Shown: positions 61,537-64,000 of the stretch, one piece after another
Layout: each line of letters opens with the position of its first letter
Position numbering within the stretch: the first letter of the stretch is position 1
Source of the DNA: Gemmatimonadota bacterium
GTDB lineage: Bacteria > Gemmatimonadota > Gemmatimonadetes > Longimicrobiales > Gaopeijiaceae
NCBI GenBank assembly: GCA_022340865.1
Contig: JAJDNC010000082.1
Span: 1 to 64,000 of the forward strand
Length of the DNA: 64,000 bases
Direction: 5' to 3'
Translations under genes and position numbers: made by a program
The notes under the pieces: generated by a model
What the model saw: only the letters and a program-made list of their open reading frames with translations
Databases searched by the model: none
What the model was told of the DNA's origin: nothing

Positions 61537-61629
61537 AGCGGCCCCCGCTTGCCACGCACCGGCGTCCCCGGCAGCTTCGATTCCCCCCGCGTCCTTCGGT
61601 CTCCGGTGCAGATCAGGAGCCTCCCATCC

Positions 61630-62442
61630 ATGCACTCGTACCCCTCCTCTACCCCAGCTCGGCTCCTCGTCACCCTGGCTGTCCTGGCCGCATTGGTGGC
61701 GCTCCTCACCGCCGGCCCTCTCGCCGCCCAGTCCGTCCTGAATACCGAGCGCGTCCAGCCCCAGGACGTCTCCGGGTTCTTCACCAGCCTGGACGCGGGC
61801 ACGATGCTGCAGGGCGGCAACTCCGACGTCGTCCACCTGAAGGGGAACGGCGCGGTAGGGTACCGGGCCAAGCGCTCGTGGATCGTGCTGGTGGGCGGCC
61901 TCACGTACCTGTCGAGCTCGGACAGCGTCTCCACCGAAGACCGCTTCGCCCAGATCCGCTACGGCTGGTTCATCACCGGCCGCACCCGGACCTTCCACTT
62001 CGTGCAGATCCAGAACAGCCGCGAGCAGGCCCTGGCGCACCGGCTCCTGCTGGGGAGCGGAGTGCGCCACAGCTTCGTGTGGAACGAGGACGACCGCCTG
62101 GATCTCGGGGCCGGCCTCATGTGGGAATCGGAGAAGCTGGACGCCAGCCTCCTGCCCCCGGGCACCCCCACGAGCTCGCGGGACGTGCGGGGCGACCTCG
62201 TCGCCTTCGCCACCCATCGGCTCTCCTCCACCAGCAAGCTCACCAACGTGCTCTACGTGGAGCCCCGCGTGGACGCCCCTGCGGACACCCGCTTCCTCGA
62301 CGAGGCCCATTTCATCGTGAGCGTCACCGGCAGTGTCGACCTCGACGTCGGCTTCCAGTGGCTCCACGACAGCCGGCCGCCGACGTCGGTGCGGCCCAAC
62401 GACGTGGAGCTGGACACCTCGCTGTCTCTCATGGTGAAGTAG
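61630..62442 (+). CDS. DUF481 outer-membrane beta-barrel protein
   Basis: 270 residues from ATG 61630. Signal peptide MHSYPSSTPARLLVTLAVLA to PLAAQS, then repeated amphipathic strands (GFFTSLDAGTMLQGGNSDVV, YRAKRSWIVLVGGLTYL, HRLLLGSGVRHSFVWNEDDR, TSKLTNVLYVEPRV, SVDLDVGFQWLHDSRPP) typical of YdiY/DUF481 barrels. The final residues are aromatic-poor (SLSLMVK), slightly unusual for a barrel end. It lies 93 bp after kinase 2 on the same strand and may be co-transcribed or independent. Function: small outer-membrane porin-like protein of unknown use. Confidence 0.8.
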   Translation: MHSYPSSTPARLLVTLAVLAALVALLTAGPLAAQSVLNTERVQPQDVSGFFTSLDAGTMLQGGNSDVVHLKGNGAVGYRAKRSWIVLVGGLTYLSSSDSVSTEDRFAQIRYGWFITGRTRTFHFVQIQNSREQALAHRLLLGSGVRHSFVWNEDDRLDLGAGLMWESEKLDASLLPPGTPTSSRDVRGDLVAFATHRLSSTSKLTNVLYVEPRVDAPADTRFLDEAHFIVSVTGSVDLDVGFQWLHDSRPPTSVRPNDVELDTSLSLMVK

Positions 62443-62462
62443 GGCCAGCCGTCCGGCGAAGC

Positions 62463-63740
62463 TCAGCCGCCGGAGCGTGCCGCCGTCGTCTCGATCCCGT
62501 ACACCCCGACGCTGGGAACGTCCAGGCTGTCCAGCGTGACGACCAGAGCCCGGTCGCCACGCACGGCGCTCAGGTGCGCCCGACCCGCCTCGGGGAGGTC
62601 GAGGCGCGCCACGGACCCGCGAGCCGGGTCGATCACGTACCAGGTGGCCTCCCGGTTCACCGGCGGTCGCGGCAGCCAGGGCTCGAAGCTCCCCGCCCAG
62701 ATCCGGCCCTCTCCGTCGACGAAGGCGGAGCCGAGGGCGGGGCGTGTCTTGGGGAGGAGGTCCTTGCTCAGGATCGCATCGACGTACTGCCTCTTGCCGG
62801 CGGTCGGGGCGTCGCCGAGGAAGACGGCCCGCACCTCGGCGATCTCGGCCGCGTCGATGGGCCGACCGAAGCCGGGCCAGCGGAGCTCCAGGCGGGGCGT
62901 GAAGGTCGAGTCCAGCTCGGTCAGCTCGAAGGAGGCCCCCGTGCCGAAGAGCACCCCCCTGGGACCGACGGAGACGACGGGCCGAGGGGAGAACGGCTCC
63001 CTGGACTCAGCCGGTCTCCCGTCCGACAGGGTGACGACCACCGCGTATTCCCCGTCGAACGTCGACGCCCTCCCCACCGGTTCGCCGTCGGCAGCGAGGA
63101 GGTCGACGGTGGCCGTGTTCGGCCAGCGTTGAGGGAACGATCCTTTCGCGCGGACCCAGTCTTCCGCGCTCTCGGCATACCTCACGATTCTTCCGGGGCC
63201 CAGGGGCCAGGCCCCAATGGGAGGCGACATTTCGCCGGCGGCCGGAATGCGCACGCTGCGCACGAACCCGGCGTCGGGATCGAAGAGCTTGAGGCTCTGC
63301 TGGCGTCCGTCGTACACGGCGATGGTGTCGCCCGCCGTGATCGATACCGTCGCCACCCACCTGAACTCGTCGGGACCGTTGCCCTGCCCCCCGAAGCTCC
63401 TCAGGTAGACGCCGGTGGAGTCGAAGAGGTAGAGCTGGCTCGCCTGGGCATCCGCTACGACGATCCTCCCGTCGTCGAGCCACAGCGCGTCGTTCACCAT
63501 CTGGAAGTACGGGGCCCCGCCCTTCCCCGAGCCATCGAGGGTCACCGAGGGCCCCGTCAACCTCCATCGCGGAACGGCGGCCGGCGCGCCCGACACGGTG
63601 GTGAGGGTCACGCCCGCGGAGTCGCGCGACTCGACGGCGCGTCCGGAAGCTGCTGCAGCCGCCCCGGCGCCGTGACACCCCTCGACGCCCAGCGACGCGG
63701 CCGCCACAGAGAGCGCTATCCACAGGCTACGAGCCTTCAC
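62463..63740 (-). CDS. 6-bladed beta-propeller lipoprotein
   Basis: 425 residues. The signal (MKARSLWIALSVAAASLGVEGC) ends in a GC with a near-lipobox, so it is probably a lipoprotein. Blades recur with the pattern GRIVVADAQASQLYLFDSTG, GDTIAVYDGRQQSLKLFDPD and DGEGRIWAGSFEPWLPRP, as in NHL-like 6-bladed propellers that abound in Gemmatimonadota. No catalytic residues. It is convergent with the DUF481 gene and 17 bp downstream of the sulfate-exporter gene end on the same strand, possibly co-transcribed with it. The role is likely ligand or protein binding in the envelope. Confidence 0.83.
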   Translation of the reverse strand: MKARSLWIALSVAAASLGVEGCHGAGAAAAASGRAVESRDSAGVTLTTVSGAPAAVPRWRLTGPSVTLDGSGKGGAPYFQMVNDALWLDDGRIVVADAQASQLYLFDSTGVYLRSFGGQGNGPDEFRWVATVSITAGDTIAVYDGRQQSLKLFDPDAGFVRSVRIPAAGEMSPPIGAWPLGPGRIVRYAESAEDWVRAKGSFPQRWPNTATVDLLAADGEPVGRASTFDGEYAVVVTLSDGRPAESREPFSPRPVVSVGPRGVLFGTGASFELTELDSTFTPRLELRWPGFGRPIDAAEIAEVRAVFLGDAPTAGKRQYVDAILSKDLLPKTRPALGSAFVDGEGRIWAGSFEPWLPRPPVNREATWYVIDPARGSVARLDLPEAGRAHLSAVRGDRALVVTLDSLDVPSVGVYGIETTAARSGG

Positions 63741-63756
63741 GACAGCCTCCTCTGGC

Positions 63757-64000
63757 CTAACCCACGGCCAGCCAGTACCCCTTGAAGACGACCGTCGAGA
63801 GCAGGAAGCCCAGGGGCACGTTCACCAGCACGCCCACGCAGAACGTCCAGAAGGGCGGCATGCCGAAGCGCGCCAGCTCCCGGAACCGCGTGGTCAGTCC
63901 GATGCACAGGAATGTGAACACGAAGGTCCAGGTGCGCAGCACCTTGATGGGCGCGATGAGGCGCGACGGGATGTCTCCGGCCACGCCCGGGGACGCCGCG
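63757..64000 (-). CDS. YeiH-type putative sulfate exporter, C-terminal fragment
   Basis: The frame is open to the window edge, so the N-terminal majority of the gene is outside. The visible C-terminal 81 residues contain LRTWTFVFTFLCIGLTTRFR and PPFWTFCVGVLVNVPLGFLL, the closing helices of the UPF0324/YeiH putative sulfate exporter family, ending VVFKGYWLAVG. A GTG at 63984 is only an internal codon. Family function is not firmly proven; the name reflects annotation practice. It adds a further possible anion exporter next to the island. Confidence 0.8.
   Translation of the reverse strand, partial: AASPGVAGDIPSRLIAPIKVLRTWTFVFTFLCIGLTTRFRELARFGMPPFWTFCVGVLVNVPLGFLLSTVVFKGYWLAVG

Noticed and set aside
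61537..61549. AGCGG/CCGCT stem after kinase 2 as a terminator
   Set aside because: A 5-bp stem without a T-run is too weak to separate from background here.
60439..62367. A 642-residue minus-strand open frame across kinase 2 and DUF481
   Set aside because: It spans two unrelated real genes and contains no motif.
1..64000. tRNA, rRNA, transposon or prophage genes
   Set aside because: I looked for cloverleaf arms, rRNA-like stretches, transposase DDE motifs and integrases and saw none I could support.

Overview
The window is GC-rich, gene-dense bacterial chromosome with short intergenic gaps and many GTG starts. The gene mix suggests Gemmatimonadota or a close relative: ECF sigma/anti-sigma pairs beside TonB-dependent receptors, carboxypeptidase-regulatory plus plug proteins, a large Asp-box beta-propeller protein, 6-bladed-propeller lipoproteins, and exported GH31 and GH38 enzymes. 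This assignment is inferred from gene content only. I saw no rRNA, tRNA, CRISPR array, transposase or prophage gene.

Region 1 (1-11 kb) is mixed envelope and regulatory content: exported proteins and lipoproteins, a HAD hydrolase, a tightly overlapping ECF sigma / zinc anti-sigma / TonB receptor operon, and a MarR regulator divergent from a VOC protein with a 23-bp palindrome between them. Region 2 (11-28 kb) is carbohydrate catabolism: alpha-mannosidase (GH38), a beta-hydroxyacid dehydrogenase, a sodium:solute symporter with two tiny membrane partners, GH31 glucosidase, a sugar nucleotidyltransferase, a second symporter and galactokinase. Region 3 (28-37.4 kb) holds a cytochrome c lipoprotein, a glycosyltransferase, an amidohydrolase, an orphan TonB-plug protein, a 1067-residue propeller protein and an MBL/beta-CASP nuclease.

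Region 4 (37.6-61.5 kb) is the most unusual part. It has three transcription units. Unit A (+, 37764-40359) encodes two cytidylate-kinase-like (CKL) proteins flanking a DUF202 protein with 21 consecutive heptads. Unit B (-, 49533-40365) encodes a DsrM/DsrK-like membrane quinone/iron-sulfur pair, a histidine kinase, a TauE/SafE exporter, a TIGR02186-type protein, a PEP-synthase-like protein fused to a receiver domain, and a lone receiver. Unit C (+, 53412-61536) encodes two CKLs, a TauE/SafE exporter, a DUF1634-like protein, a membrane-anchored CKL, another TauE/SafE exporter, a receiver protein and a second histidine kinase. A Rex redox repressor gene sits divergent from unit B. An 18-bp Rex-type palindrome lies in the rex/dsrM gap, a near-match lies upstream of unit A, and a degenerate one lies just downstream of a strong promoter before unit C. 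I propose that these units form one Rex-governed, membrane-linked redox and sulfur-anion signalling system. Its kinase-like and phosphotransfer-like proteins have no recognised biochemical job.

Region 5 (61.6-64 kb) has a DUF481 outer-membrane barrel, a 6-bladed propeller lipoprotein, and the C-terminus of a YeiH-type putative sulfate exporter running off the window, which fits the sulfur theme.
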